A DNA stretch of 30,000 nucleotides from Neocallimastix lanati (nom. inval.). Taxonomy: Eukaryota > Neocallimastigomycota > Neocallimastigomycetes > Neocallimastigales > Neocallimastigaceae. A program made the position numbers and the translations under genes. The DNA lies in NCBI GenBank assembly GCA_016946835.1, contig JACVTC010000116.1, positions 22,501-52,500 on the forward strand, given 5' to 3'. Below the pieces are notes generated by a model. The model had not been told where the DNA came from. It searched no databases and worked only from the letters and a program-made list of their open reading frames with translations. Numbering within the stretch: the stretch's first letter is position 1; every line of letters starts with the position of its first letter. This document shows, one piece after another, positions 1-11,575 of the stretch.

Positions 1-232
1 TATAACAATGATTATTAAATAACTATTATTAATAAAAAAAATATATATTTAATAAAATAGTTGATAAAAATAATTAAAAAAAATATATATTATAAAATAT
101 TTATAAAATATATTTATTTTTTCTATTCATTATAATAATTTATTAAATCAATAAATGAATTAGTAATACTTTTCTATTACATAAGCTGACTTTGCTTATC
201 TTTTAATAAAAATTATTACATTTCCATTCTAT

Positions 233-425
233 ATATTTTATTATTTTATTATTTTATTATTTTATTATTTTATTATTTATTATTTTATTATTTTATTATT
301 TTATATATTTTATATATTTTATTATTTTATTATTTTATTTTATTTTATTATTTTATTATTTTATTATTTTATTATTTTATTATTTTATTATTTTATATAT
401 TTTATATATTTTATTATTTTATTTT
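233..425. repeat. Octanucleotide TTATTATT tract
   Basis: The tract repeats TTATTATT with an 8-base period for about 190 bases. It is interrupted twice by TTTTATATA variants near 300-320 and 392-412. It is plain low-complexity DNA with no coding potential. Confidence 0.8.
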
Positions 426-892
426 GTTTTATTATTTCTTTAATCAAGTCCAATAATTATTTTGGTGTAAATTATATCAAAGAAGGTGATTGGATGTTTT
501 TAATTGATAGCAATTTCTAATTTATGGCTTTTGTATGAAATATAGGTGATTTCCATATATTTCAATATATTGTATTTTATATAAAATATATTAAATTTAA
601 ATATAGTTATAATTATATTATAATATATTCAACTTTTAAATTTAATTTCTATTTTATTTGAGTACATAAAAAAAAATAAAAAATTAAATACATATAATGA
701 ATTAATAAAATATTTTAATTTAAGCATATATTATCAGTATAATAAAAATATATTTCGTGTTAATTCTATAACATATTTTTTTTATTATTTAATTAAGAAA
801 TAACAAAAATAAATTAATTCAAAAAATTAATAGTAAAATAATATAATTAAAAATACAATACATTCAATGGAAATACAAACAACAGTTGTTAA

Positions 893-1016
893 TTAATACA
901 ATAATAAATAGCTATAATCAATTTCAATTGAGTAATAGTTAATACAATAACCAATTTCATTTTAATAAATAGTTAATACAATAACCAATTTCAATTGAAT
1001 AAATAATTAATACAAT
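893..1016. repeat. Short minisatellite with 34-bp unit
   Basis: The motif TTAATACAATAA recurs at 893, 939, 973 and 1007. The two middle units are 34 bases long and share the core ACAATAACCAATTTCA. The first unit is longer (46 bases) and more diverged. Function unknown. Confidence 0.7.
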
Positions 1017-2002
1017 ATATATTCATTAAAATGTTAGCATTGACATTTGAAATTTGAATTTGAAACTGAACTTTTTATGTATACAAAACGGTTGAAACGC
1101 TATGATTTCCAAATAGAGCAATCGCATTTTAAACATTAAATAGATATAAAAGGAAAAAAAAAAACTTTTATAAATAATAAAAATAATTAATAGGAACTAT
1201 TTACTTTATTTAATTTTAAAAGTTATATCTTTATAATTATGCAATAAAATATAAATAATATAAAATAAATAATAAAAGATAAAATGGAACATATTTATAT
1301 ATATATAAATATAGAAATATAAATATATATACATATATTTATCCCTCTTATATATATAATAAATTATTTCTATTTATTTATTTATTATTTACTGATATAA
1401 AAGTATAAACTCTAAGGTTTAATCTTTATTTATTATATTTATAGTTTACTCATATTTATATCTATCTATCTATCTATATATATATATAAAAGGTATGGAC
1501 AAATGATGAAATAATTTTTCTTATGTTCAAAATAAATAATAAAAACACTAAGTATTATTATTATTTAACTAGTTACTACTTTTACCACACTCATAGTAAG
1601 TGAATGAACAATAAATCTATTAATATTTGTTATTTATTGTAAATTACTTTTATTTTATGAATGATATATTCCGTAATTTTTCCATGTAAATAAATATTAG
1701 AATTTAAATATTTTATTATATGGAATACGTTTTATATAATTCCATGTCAGTTATATTGATGTAAATAAATTGCTATATGGAATTAAATTATAAGCTTTTC
1801 TATGCCTGAATTTAAATAATATTAATAATATTATAATAATTAGTAAAAAAAATTGATTATTGTTATTACAATAATTAGCGATTAATTTTCCAATAAAAAT
1901 TAGAATAGTTACTTTTATAAAACTGAATCTTTAAAAAAGCAAAAACAATATAAGATATTTAATAATTCATTGAATTTTACTGTGATATATATTCTTTTCT
2001 AT

Positions 2003-2150
2003 TTAAATAAATAACTAAATAAATAAATAAATAACTAACTAACTAACTAAATAAATAAATAAATAAATAAATAATAACTATATAAATAACTAAATAAATA
2101 ACTATATAAATAACTAACTATATAAATAACTAACTAACTAACTAACTAAC

Positions 2151-2181
<31 letters not shown>

Positions 2182-2186
2182 ATAGG
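2003..2186. repeat. Tetranucleotide AAAT/AACT repeat
   Basis: Alternating blocks of AAAT and AACT tetramers run for roughly 180 bases. The regular switching between the two tetramers suggests slippage with local homogenisation. Confidence 0.8.
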
Positions 2187-3270
2187 CATGAATAAATAAG
2201 TAAATAAATTTTTATATTTTATTATCACTTTATTTCTATTTTTTATTTTAAACTTTTTAAATATATATAAATGGCTTATATGATATTCTATAGTCTATAC
2301 TCCTTATAATGCAATGAATATATTTTAATTATAATTTATAGAAAGAAAAGAAAAAAATAAATATATATATTATTATTAGATTGTAATATAATATAAATAA
2401 TTTAAATTTCCATGTCATCAATATAATTGAATTAAATTAGAATTGAATTGAATTTGATTTACTGGTTAACCAAAATACTATATATTTCCATATATTTCCA
2501 TATATTTATAATGTATTTCGAGCATTTTTTTTTAGTCAATTATTCTATATATACTATATTATAAATAAATAAATGAATATAATTCCTATGTATTATTAAC
2601 ATTAATTATAATATATTCTAATCTATTTTCCTATTTAATTCTCTATGTACATAATTTATATTTCATTAATCATAAACATTCTATATTTGGGTTTTATTTT
2701 TTGAATAGGATTAATAATAAATGATACATATATATTAAATATAAACTAAAATAGATTACAATAATAATAAAAATAATCATTTTTTGATTTATAATATAAT
2801 AGTCTATAGATTATTTTAATTTTCTATATTATTATTAAATCAATTTTTTATTATTTATATTAATTACATAATTTTTATGATTTATTAAATATTGATAGTT
2901 TAATAATTATTTTAATATTTCTTTAACAATTTAATTGTTAATTATTATTTTTATTAGAATAAAATATTAATAATAATACTAAAACTATTTTATATTTTAT
3001 ATTTTTATTTTTGGTACAACATTTAAAATTTTATTTATTTTTTATTACAAAAATAAAAAAAAAATTTAATATATTTATCAATTAAAAGCATAAAATTTTT
3101 TATTTTAAATTTTTTTTTTTTATTCAAACAAACTTTTTTTTTTATATTATTAAAAAAATATCTTTTTAAAAAGAAGGCTATTTATTTTATTTTGTCTTTT
3201 TTCTTTTCTAATAATTCATAATATAATTTATAATTTTTTTTAATTGAAAAGCATATATATTTAGTATACC

Positions 3271-5115
3271 ATGGATAAGATTAAGGAAGTAAGTAAACTG
3301 AAAAAGGAAAAAAAAGAAGGAAAAGATAATCTATGTTTATTTATTATGAAGATCTTTATATAAATAATATAAATATATATATTAATAGTAAACCTTAAAT
3401 TTATATAAAATATAAAATAGTTATAAATATAAATTAGTTCTATAAAAGTATATTTAATAAAACTTAAAATAAATTTAAATGAATAAAACAAAATTAAAAT
3501 TTATATATATATAATAATACATATTTTATGTTTGAGATTTATTAATTTATTCAGTATGATTTGAAATGAAATTTTAAAATATATAATAATTGAAAATAAA
3601 ATAAAAGAATTAAATAATAATAATGAGTTATGATAAATATTGTAAATATACAGATAAAGATTAAATTTGTTAATATAAAATAATAAAATGGAAATAGTAA
3701 GATTATTTTTATACATATAAATAACAAGAAAAAGAAAATTAAAAAACAAGTTTATTTATTTTATTTTGTAAATATAAATAAATAAATTATTATTTTTTAA
3801 TTTTTTTGTTATAGTAGTATATTTAAAAATAAAATGATAGAATTTAAAAAAAAAAAATTAAAGAATGAAATAAGAATATTGGATTTGTGCATTGAAAATT
3901 AATTTTTGATAAATTAATTGATGAAAAGAATAAATATTACATAATAAATAATAGGGATGATATTAAAGTTTTATATTTTTAAATTTTTATAATAAAAGAA
4001 ACTTAACGCTCTCCGTAACCAAGCCGATGAAGCTAACAATCGTGCTGATGCTGCTGAAAGCCAAGTCAAGGAACTTCAAAATGAACTTTCCTCAAAGGAT
4101 CAAGAAATCCAAACCCTTAACAACAAGATTTCTAACTTAGAATACGATCTTCAAAGATCTGAACAAAGAATTGAAGAAGTAAGTTTTTTTTTTTATAAAA
4201 AAAAATAGATAAAAAAAATTTTATCGAAATAAATATTGTTATGAAGTCAATAAAATTTATAATTATTAATTAAAAATATATTTGTTTATTTTTATTTTTT
4301 TAAAAAAATAGGCTCAAGCTAATGCTGCTGACTACTCCAATAATCAAGATATGCTTCAATCTTTAGAAAGAAAGGTTGCTTTATTAGAACAATCTTTAGA
4401 AGAAAAGGAAGCTACTCTTGCTGATGTAAGTGAAATTATATATGAAATATATTGTTTTTAAAAAGGAAAATTTTTAAACTTATTAATTTATTATGATTTA
4501 TATTCAATTTAATTATATATATTTTTGATAAAAATATTAATAAAATATGGTTTATTGTATAATTAAATTATATATATATAAAATATATTATGATAATAGT
4601 ACAAGGCTAAGCAAGAAGCTAGTCATAAGGAACAATCCTTAAACGAAGAACTTCAAAGAAAGGTTGCTTTATTAGAACAATCTTTAGAAGAAAAGGAAGC
4701 TACTCTTGCTGAAGTAAACCAATTATATTTAAAATATATGTTTATAATATTATATGTAAATTTTTTGGTAATTGAAATATTAATGTAATTAAATTATATA
4801 TATTATAATTTGTTATTGTTGTAATAGTACAAGGCTCAACAAGAAGCTAGCCACAAGGAACAATCCTTAAACGAAGAACTTCAAAGAAAGAACACCTTAC
4901 TTGAACAACAATTAGAAGACAAGGAAAGAGATTGGAGAGAAACTACTGAAAAGTTACGTACTCTTGAACTTCAAACTGAACAATTAGATCGTCAATGTAC
5001 TCAAATCGAAGGTGAACGTTCCAAATTAGAAGCTGAACTTGAAGATATGACTCAAAAGTATTTAAATACTAAGGAAGAATTAGATTCCACTTTACAAGGT
5101 CTTGAAGACTTATAA
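3271..5115 (+). CDS. Tropomyosin, fungal type, 237 aa, five exons
   Basis: Tropomyosin is a parallel two-stranded coiled coil that polymerises head to tail along actin filaments and stabilises actin cables and the cytokinetic ring. I joined five phase-0 exons: 3271-3288, 3999-4178, 4312-4425, 4600-4713 and 4828-5115. Donors are GTAAGT (three times) and GTAAAC; acceptors end in AG. The product starts MDKIKEKLNALR, the conserved fungal tropomyosin start, then has continuous heptads without Pro and ends LEDL. Lengths are 6, 60, 38, 38 and 95 residues. Exons 3 and 4 and the first 38 residues of exon 5 are copies of one module. Codons favour AAC, AAG, TCC and CGT more than the neighbours, as expected of a highly expressed gene. 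The first intron (710 bases) is much longer than the others (133, 174 and 114). Family assignment is secure; paralogue naming is not possible here. Confidence 0.93.
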
Positions 5116-6317
5116 GCAAATTAAATTTGTTTATTATAAGCAAAAGATCTTTTTTTTTTAAATAAAAGTTTTTTTTTATAATGAGGGGAATAGTATCGGT
5201 GCTATTCCTTTTTTTTTTTATTTTTATAGATAATTTCTTTTATTTTAAAGAGGAATTTCTTTAAATATGTGGTTCAATTAAAAATTTAATTATTTTATAT
5301 ATTAAAAAAATTTTAAAATTAGAATATATTATTAGAATCCTATTTTAATTAATCATCAACAATCGTATAAAATATATCAAGATAAAAAAAAGCAACAAAA
5401 AAAAAGAAATATACCAAAATTCTTTGAAAATTAATTCTATTAATTATATCAAATAATATTTTTTTTATATTTAATTAATCATAAAACAACAATTTTTTTT
5501 TGTTTTTTGAATGAAGAGAAAAAATAATAATGAAATAATTTTCAATATTAATTTAAAAATATTTATACCTTTTTTTAAAGAAATACTTATTTGAGTTTTT
5601 AATTAAGGAAGAAAAAAAAAATTTTTTTTTTTTTCAATTCAATTAATTATTTCTTTTAGCAAAATTTGAAAGTATAAAAAGAAAAAACACAATAAATATA
5701 TAAATTAAAATAATTAAAAAGGGAACAAAAAATATAAAACAAAGAAAAAAAAAAAGCCAAAGTAAAATAAAAAAAAAAGTCAAACAAAATTAAAAAAAGA
5801 GAAAAGAAGAAAAATAATTTAAATGAAAAAAAAAAATTTAAAATAAATAAAAAAATAAAAACAAATAATAAAAATAAAAATTAAAGCAAATAAAAATTAA
5901 ACTAATAAAAAAAAAAATTAAAAAATATTTTTTAAAAAATATATATATAAATATATAATATATATATAATATATATAATATATATAATATGGTTAATAGT
6001 TTTTATATTAAATTATTTAAAAATATATGAAAAAAAAAAAAAAAAGAAAATTATTGGTGTGGGTGTTTAAAAAAAAAATTTTTTTTTTTCCCTTTTCATT
6101 GTTTTTTAGATATAAAAGGAAGATGATAAAAAAAAAAAATTAATATATTTTAGCAATAAAATGTTATGTATTATTAAATTTTCTTGTTATATATATTTGT
6201 TTATGTGAATTTTGAATGAAATAAAATATTTTATGGATATTGAAATTCTTTATGAAAAACTGTTTGTAATTAGCAAATATTGTATCATAACAAATAGTAA
6301 TCACTGTTGTCACAAAT
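5116..6317. other. Non-coding spacer after tropomyosin
   Basis: Apart from the hairpin near 5185, the stretch is A-rich on the + strand from about 5680 to 6030, with many A-runs separated by single other bases, and TATATAATA repeats near 5940-5990. No coding exon with usable splice sites was found. Confidence 0.6.
5185..5210 (+). other. Hairpin with T-run in tropomyosin 3' region
   Basis: GGAATAG (5187-5193) and CTATTCC (5202-5208) form a perfect 7-bp stem with an 8-base loop. It is followed directly by a T-run, about 70 bases after the stop codon. Two G-T wobbles could extend the stem to 5185-5210. It looks like a bacterial terminator but lies in a eukaryotic 3' UTR. A role in mRNA 3'-end formation or stability is possible but inferred. 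Confidence 0.5.
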
Positions 6318-6428
6318 ATGAATAATGTAGAATCAAGTACTGATTCTGATAGCAGTATCGAAGAATACAAAATTAGTAATAATAACAATAGAAATCTTAA
6401 AATTTGGAAGTGAGGTTCGTTGCATATG

Positions 6429-6495
<67 letters not shown>

Positions 6496-6999
6496 AATTT
6501 TCAAGATGATCTCTTTTTGAAATTTGCAATGATAATTGAACAAAGATCCTTGGATGTTTCTTTAGTTTCAGAAAAGGATTATGATAATAATATTTATTAT
6601 TTTATATTGAGTGTTCTTTTTGGTGGGCGTTCAATATATGAAAAAATTAAACTTAATGACGGGGAACAAAGACAATTAGTTGACAATATTTTTAAACAAA
6701 GTTCAACTTCGTAGATTGTTCCGTAATTTGTGGGGATTGCGGAGTTTCTAACAAACGTAATACCATTAATTTGTCGATCTTTTAGATTGATGATGAAATG
6801 GTATTCCGTTGAATCTACCGTTGCCGAGAGCGTCGACATCGAAATGATAAGGAATGGATTTTCACCTCCCGATGAAAGAATAGATACAGATTCGTTATAT
6901 AGCACTAATATTGAAATTATTACTCGCAATAATGAACGTGGTGTTATCATCGAGGAATGGGAAAAGTTAGAGGCTATTGCTTCTAACGCACTTTTATAA
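6318..6999 (+). pseudogene. Unrecognised, probably broken coding sequence in a G+C-richer island
   Basis: Base composition rises sharply between about 6495 and 6996 compared with both flanks, and the codons look real. From ATG 6529 a frame runs to TAG at 6712, meets TAA at 6724, then stays open in the same frame to TAA at 6997. Two readings compete. A 75-base intron at 6711-6785 (GTAGAT, CTAAC at 6748-6752, TTTTAG) would remove both stops and give a 131-residue protein. Alternatively, the skipped stretch is itself open in another frame and reads CSVICGDCGVSNKR, a zinc-knuckle-like pattern, which implies two frameshifts in a decayed gene. An acidic Ser-rich 31-codon frame (6318-6410) precedes a 64-base T-run and has a GTGAGG donor, but its phase does not fit the downstream frame. 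I recognise no family; a mobile-element remnant or a decayed gene is possible. Confidence 0.45.
6431..6494 (+). repeat. 64-base uninterrupted T-run
   Basis: This is the longest homopolymer in the window. It sits at the upstream border of the G+C-richer island. It may be a retained pyrimidine tract or an old poly(A) of an insertion on the opposite strand. Confidence 0.85.
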
Positions 7000-7205
7000 T
7001 TTTATAATATATAATATTTTATTTCATGTATTTTATTTGTTATTTTTTCATTTAATTCATGTAATTTTATTATTATTATAAATTAAATAAAGTTATTCTC
7101 AAAGTCTAAAAAAAAAAAAAAGGAAAAAAACAAAGAGGATCAACGATGAATCGATATGGTAAAGAAGATTCTTTAACACTAGTCTTCTTACACAAATAGT
7201 AATAA

Positions 7206-7455
7206 TCATTCTTTACACAACTAGTCTACAGAATTTGAATCTCCTAATAATATTTCTCTTGATTCGAGGGAGTGTTTAATGGTTTCCACTATCTACTATA
7301 CAGATGTTACTTTCTTTGCTTTACTTTATTAAACATTTTTGGTAGAAATGATCTATATTCCTATCATAATGCCATAATAACTTTTAAATTTTTTCTTTAT
7401 TTTTCATTGTATCACAATAACTTTATTTTTTATTAAATTTTATTTTTAATAATTT
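7206..7455 (+). repeat. Diverged repeat, copy 1
   Basis: Its second half aligns well with 8029-8098: a run of TTTTTCATTGTAT followed by CACAATAACT and a TTTATTTTT block. Its first half aligns loosely with 7884-7990. It is somewhat richer in G+C than the flanks. Origin unknown; a transposon end or a duplicated transcript 3' region is possible. Confidence 0.5.
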
Positions 7456-7883
7456 TTTTATTTGATATATTTTTTGTATATTCTTGTTTATCTTAATAAT
7501 TATTAAAAAAATATATACAATATTATATATATTAATATATTTAATAGGTATTTTTATACTTTTTAAGTAAAGCAATGGAAATGAATTCTCTTCCACATCT
7601 AAAAAAAAAAAAAAATTATTTTGTTTTACTCTATTCAATCTGTGCATTTATATTAATATTCTATTATTTATTTTATTTTATTTTATACATTATATTTATA
7701 CTCTACTATATATTTTTATTTTATTTTATCCATTTATATTGTGATAAAAATGATCAGTCATTTATTCACTGAATAACTGAATGTTCTATTTTTCTAATTT
7801 ATTGATAAATAATAAAAATACAAATTATATTTATATATAATAAGTATATATAAATATAATAAAATAAAAATTAGTAATAATGG

Positions 7884-8098
7884 CTCTTCACATAACAAAC
7901 CGAAGGAAATTTGAATTTCCTGATAAATTCTTTTTTTGGTTTGGGGAAAAGTTTAGTGGTCACCACAGTATCTTACTTTAAAGTTATTATCTTTTTTTTT
8001 TTTTTTTTTTTTTGTACACCATTATTTAAAAATTTTCTCTTCATTTTCATTGTATTACATTAACTATATTTTTTATAAAGTTGTATTTTTAATATTTA
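7884..8098 (+). repeat. Diverged repeat, copy 2
   Basis: Partner of 7206-7455 in the same orientation, with a 22-base T-run (7992-8013) inserted in the middle. The shared block TTTTCATTGTATTAC is the clearest anchor. Confidence 0.5.
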
Positions 8099-8465
8099 TT
8101 TATTTATATATATATATTTTTTAAAATATTGCAAAAATTCTATTATTGATTAATTAAATTTTTAAAAATTTTAAAAATTTTATTTTATGTTAATAATTAA
8201 AATTATTTGACATTTATTATTTATTATACTATCATAGTATTTATTTTTTTTTATTTATTTTTTTATTAATTTAATTTTTTTTTTATTTATTTTTTTTATT
8301 AATTTAAAGTTAAATAGATTAAAACTACTTTTCATAAAACTAAATGAATGATTTTTAAGATTAAAAAAATTATATATATAAAGTATTATTTATTTAACTA
8401 ATTATTAATAGAATGATATATTATAAATATGTTAATAGAGTAATAGAATGAATAGGTTATTCCAT

Positions 8466-8507
<42 letters not shown>

Positions 8508-8538
8508 ATATATGTAAACGTTATTTTTTGTATTTATA

Positions 8539-8571
<33 letters not shown>

Positions 8572-8598
8572 AAACATTATTAAAAATTTTATAGAAAT

Positions 8599-11519
8599 TT
8601 ATTTAAAGTAACGGAAAAAATTTCTTTTTCTAGCGAAAAAATAATTATATAAAATAATAGAAACCCAATATAATATAGGAAATATAGCTCCGGAGGCATA
8701 GTTTAGAATTATATTAATCCATACTAAACCACTGATAGTTAAAATAAATAAATAAATAAATAGTTAATAATAATATATATAATTAATAAATTAGTAATAA
8801 TATTAAAATTAAATAAAAATAATTTATATATATTATATAAATATATAAATTGTTATATTGTATTGTTATTAATTCTTTTTTTTTTTTTTTTTTTTTTTTG
8901 TTTGTTTTTGTTTTTGTTTTTTTTTTTTGTTTTCGATTACTTACTTGAATTTAAAACCAGAAGAATTATTCCATCCAAGGAAGGAAGAATCTGGTATTAA
9001 GTCGGATTCTCGTAAGGTAACCCCATTTTCTATAATGGTCGCTGGAACCCAATCCCATATATGATGTAATACCTAAAATATATTAAGAAAAATAAATTAT
9101 TATTAATTATATATGTATTATAAAAAAAAATAACAATTAATTAATTTAAAAATAAATAAATAAAAATAAATAAATTTGATAATTTTTATTAATAAATAAT
9201 TACCAAATAGAGTGCATATATTAAATAAATATTATAAACAAATATTATGAGGAAGAATGGATGGAAAGCTCTTTTCAAAGCAACTTGAATAATATGTTTA
9301 AATTCAATCCGTTCTAATTGATTAATTTTATTTTCAGTATCACTAATTTTTTTAGCATAGTATTTATTGATATCTTCTTCTTCTTTAAATTCTAATTGTG
9401 ATTTTATGAAATCTCTTGAATTATTATTACTTGAGCCTTCATTACCATTATGAATAGTTATGGTAATTTTATTGTCATTGTTAATATTTGTATTGATATG
9501 TGATAATATACTTCTTTGAGTCTTTAGGATTTCTTTTTCTTTATGATTATTATCTCCAGTACGTGGAGCATCATCTATTATTTTATTCTTATTTTTATCA
9601 TCATCATTACATATTTCCTTTTCATATAAACTATTCAATAGTAAAGAGGAAGAGGAATTGGAAAAGCTATCAATTAAATCTTTACTTATTATAGGCTGAG
9701 GAAGATTATTTGAATTGGAATTTCTAAATAATGAATTATTCAGTGAGGTTATCGGTTTTTTATTATTGTTTTCTGTAATATCGGTAATATTTCCATTATT
9801 TCCTATGATATCGATATTTATGATCTTGTTATCCCGTATTTCTTTAGTTTCTTCATTTACTTGGAAAGTATTGCTATTACCCTCTGGTAGTAAATTATCT
9901 ATCATTACAGTAGATGTTTTATTGGTGATAACCATATCAGTATCATTATTCTCTGTTGGATGATCATCATCATTATTATTAATAATGGTATTGTTGATCT
10001 TATTGTGGTGAGCATCATCACCATGATCAATTGTCTTAGATTCATTGAAATTATAATTATAAATACTTGATTCATATAAATTATTGTTTTTATTCAATTG
10101 ATCTTCTTTTTCTTCTTCTTCTTCTTCTTTTTCATTTTTATTATATTTAGGTATAAGCAATTTTGTTTCTTGACTTTCTTCTTCTCTTTCATTATATTGA
10201 GTTAAAAGTTGACTTGTACTAGATTCCATATTACCATTTTCAGGATTAAGATTTGAATTACATAGTATATTGATTGATTCCTCGGAATTTTTACTTGCTT
10301 TTCTCTTTCCATAAATATTTAAATATTGAGTTCTATATTGATGTTCTCTAAGTTGTTCGGCATATTCTGCAAATAAACTATCCAAACGAGTTTTAATACC
10401 CATACGTAGGAAGAAATAGTGTAAAGGAATATTAACAATGACGTTGGCACAATTTGTAATAATAAATGATGAAAATAGAATGGAGAAAAGAATCAAGGTG
10501 ATACCATTGACTGTAAAAATCTTCGTTCCCAAGGTAATTAAATATTCATAAAGTAAATAAAGATTGGTAGTTATGTCAATGATCATTAGTAGGACTTTTA
10601 TAAAAATGACAGTAGCTAATCCACAATTATTACTCCGTGTTAGAATGGCCATATCATTTTGAATGGAGTATAGTATTAAGGAACTTATTAAGGAAATAAC
10701 AAAAAGAATTAATGATACTTGATTCATATCAAAAATATTTAAACTTGGAACACTATTGTCTATTTATATATAGATATGAAAAAAGATTATTAACATCATA
10801 AATATCATAAGATTTTATATAAAAAATTATAATTAATATAGTTGATCATTAAAAATATTTGTATATTTGATATATTTATTATTTATTATAATTTTTAAAA
10901 ATATTAAAAAAAAAAAAAAAAAAAAATACCATTAAAAATCGATACAACTTCTGGTGACGCTACTAGTTGCGATAATCTAAAGTGATATACCTTTATAATA
11001 ACATTGATCTTTTTTTTTTTCGTTATAGAAAATAAAATATATTAAAAGTAAAAAAAAAAAAAAGTTAAAAAATTTAATTAATAATTCTTAATGTAGATAT
11101 ATATTATATATATTATATATATATTTATAAAAAGAAAAAAAATTTGATTATTAACCATTATCGGAAGAACATCTAAAATAGTATTATGGTTTACAACTAA
11201 ACTCCAAACCGTCCATGAATTCTTATTTAAATTTTTTTATTTTATTTATTATTTTTATTATATTATTAATAAATTGTTAATTTATTTATTTATTTTCAAA
11301 TTATTTTTTAATAGATATAATACATATATATATATATTATTTTTAATTATATATATTATATTTGTTACCTTATTTCTAGTAGTATTATCATTACATAAGA
11401 ACCAAGTTTTTTTAGGAAAAGCTTTAATGAATGCAATGACAAGATCAACAATTAAAAAGAAGAAACTAATAACAATAAATGGGGTTGCTCCAAGTTTTCG
11501 TATATTTGAATCTTCTAAA

Positions 11520-11575
<56 letters not shown>

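Larger units (their letters stand above)
1..3270. other. Non-coding A+T-rich spacer upstream of tropomyosin
   Basis: I find no supportable gene here. Open frames are short and consist of low-complexity Ile/Tyr/Asn/Lys. The stretch holds several simple repeats, listed separately, and scattered small inverted repeats. One is a 6-bp stem (ATAAGC/GCTTAT) at 182-200. Another is a 9-bp stem built on AATTCCAT/ATGGAATT at 1737-1785. No tRNA-like cloverleaf or rRNA segment was recognised. The last few hundred bases must hold the tropomyosin promoter, but no motif stands out against the A+T background. Confidence 0.6.
7000..8598. other. Non-coding spacer with two diverged repeat copies
   Basis: No supportable gene. 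Two segments, 7206-7455 and 7884-8098, resemble each other. Both have a GAATTTGAAT-like start, a GTTTA..GGT..CCAC middle and end in TTTTCATTGTAT.AC...AACT.TATTTTTTAT. T-runs lie at 7992-8013 and 8468-8503. The rest is A+T simple sequence. Confidence 0.55.

Noticed and set aside
3261-3749. Two minus-strand open frames of about 80 codons
   Set aside because: They lie across the first exon and long first intron of tropomyosin and consist of Ile, Tyr, Asn and Phe only, as expected of antisense A+T-rich intron.
5185-5222. Bacterial rho-independent terminator
   Set aside because: The gene is a spliced eukaryotic tropomyosin, so the hairpin is kept only as a possible 3' UTR element.
6164-6529. Minus-strand frame with a poly-Lys run
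   Set aside because: The Lys run is the reverse of the 64-base T-run; the rest is low-complexity and antisense to the G+C-richer island.
7423-7772. Overlapping short frames on both strands
   Set aside because: Composition is that of random A+T DNA, with no splice context and no motif.
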